Notes under the pieces: generated by a model
What the model was told of the DNA's origin: nothing
Databases searched by the model: none
The model's input: only the letters and a program-made list of their open reading frames with translations
NCBI GenBank assembly: GCA_039030125.1
Contig: JBCCEV010000026.1
Span: forward strand, 1-32,392
Direction of reading: 5' to 3'
DNA: 32,392 bases
Origin: JBCCEV01 sp039030125
Lineage (GTDB): Bacteria; Pseudomonadota; Gammaproteobacteria; Ga0077536
In this document: positions 32,282-32,392 of the stretch, one piece after another
Layout: each line of letters opens with the position of its first letter
Position numbering within the stretch: the first letter of the stretch is position 1
Position numbers and translations under genes: made by a program

Positions 32282-32392
32282 TCGCGCTTATCCAGCGCGT
32301 CGCTGGCGCCGCGGTCGACATTGCCGGCGAACGGGTTGCGGAAATTCAGGAAGGCCTGCTGGTATTCGTCGGCGTCGGCGAAGACGATCAGC
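32278..32392 (+). CDS. dtd: D-aminoacyl-tRNA deacylase Dtd (5' part only)
   Basis: The visible 38 codons translate as (M)IALIQRVAGAAVDIAG, then GLLVFVGVGEDD, matching the start of Dtd, which removes D-amino acids from mischarged tRNA. It starts at TTG 32278, overlapping the typA TGA by 4 bp, and continues beyond the right edge. The frame and motif are clear even though most of the gene is missing. Confidence 0.9.
   Translation, partial: MIALIQRVAGAAVDIAGERVAEIQEGLLVFVGVGEDDQ

Overview
The window looks like part of a gammaproteobacterial chromosome, probably from a sulfur-oxidising or mixotrophic lineage. The run leuS-lptE-holA-proA-nadD-rsfS-rlmH, the BepA-type protease, LptE, the Ppk/Ppx pair and the long PstC/PstA subunits are all gammaproteobacterial in style. 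soxXYZA indicates periplasmic thiosulfate oxidation, and a pyrophosphate-type phosphofructokinase replaces the usual ATP enzyme. Base composition is even, and I see no mobile elements, phage genes, CRISPR arrays, tRNAs or rRNAs. I cannot name a genus from sequence alone.

Layout. (1) 1-3066, minus strand: a phosphate-acquisition block with a small two-helix membrane protein, an OprP/OprO-type porin and a first PstS (its 3' end lies beyond the left edge). (2) 3151-6551, minus: soxA, soxZ, soxY, soxX and the protease/TPR gene bepA, reading as a translationally coupled bepA-soxX-soxY-soxZ-soxA operon. (3) 6670-7935, plus: PPi-dependent phosphofructokinase. (4) 7945-15487, minus: leuS-lptE-holA-proA-nadD-rsfS-rlmH-maf, tightly packed. 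(5) 15689-15958, minus: a small ComEA-like protein with its own intrinsic terminator. (6) 16160-25024: the core Pho regulon, with phoB-phoR on plus converging on pstS2-pstC-pstA-pstB-phoU on minus. (7) 25025-29586: a SAM methyltransferase, ppk and ppx. (8) 29663-32392: a rhodanese, a DUF2007/zinc-ribbon protein, typA/bipA and the first codons of dtd.

The main theme is phosphate homeostasis. The window carries the sensor pair (PhoB/PhoR), the uptake ABC transporter (PstSCAB) and its PhoU brake, a second PstS with an outer-membrane porin, and both polyphosphate enzymes. By eye I find four PhoB-box-like direct repeats (two 7-mers 11 bp apart), each with a plausible -10 element about 10-11 bp downstream. 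They lie before phoB, before pstS2, before the porin-pstS1 pair and before the small membrane protein. The last makes that unrecognised small protein a candidate new Pho-regulon member. All box assignments are visual matches to the known CTGTCAT-N4-CTGTCAT consensus and have not been computed.

Several genes probably start with TTG (pstS1, nadD, dtd, possibly bepA). Start choices are explained in the entries.
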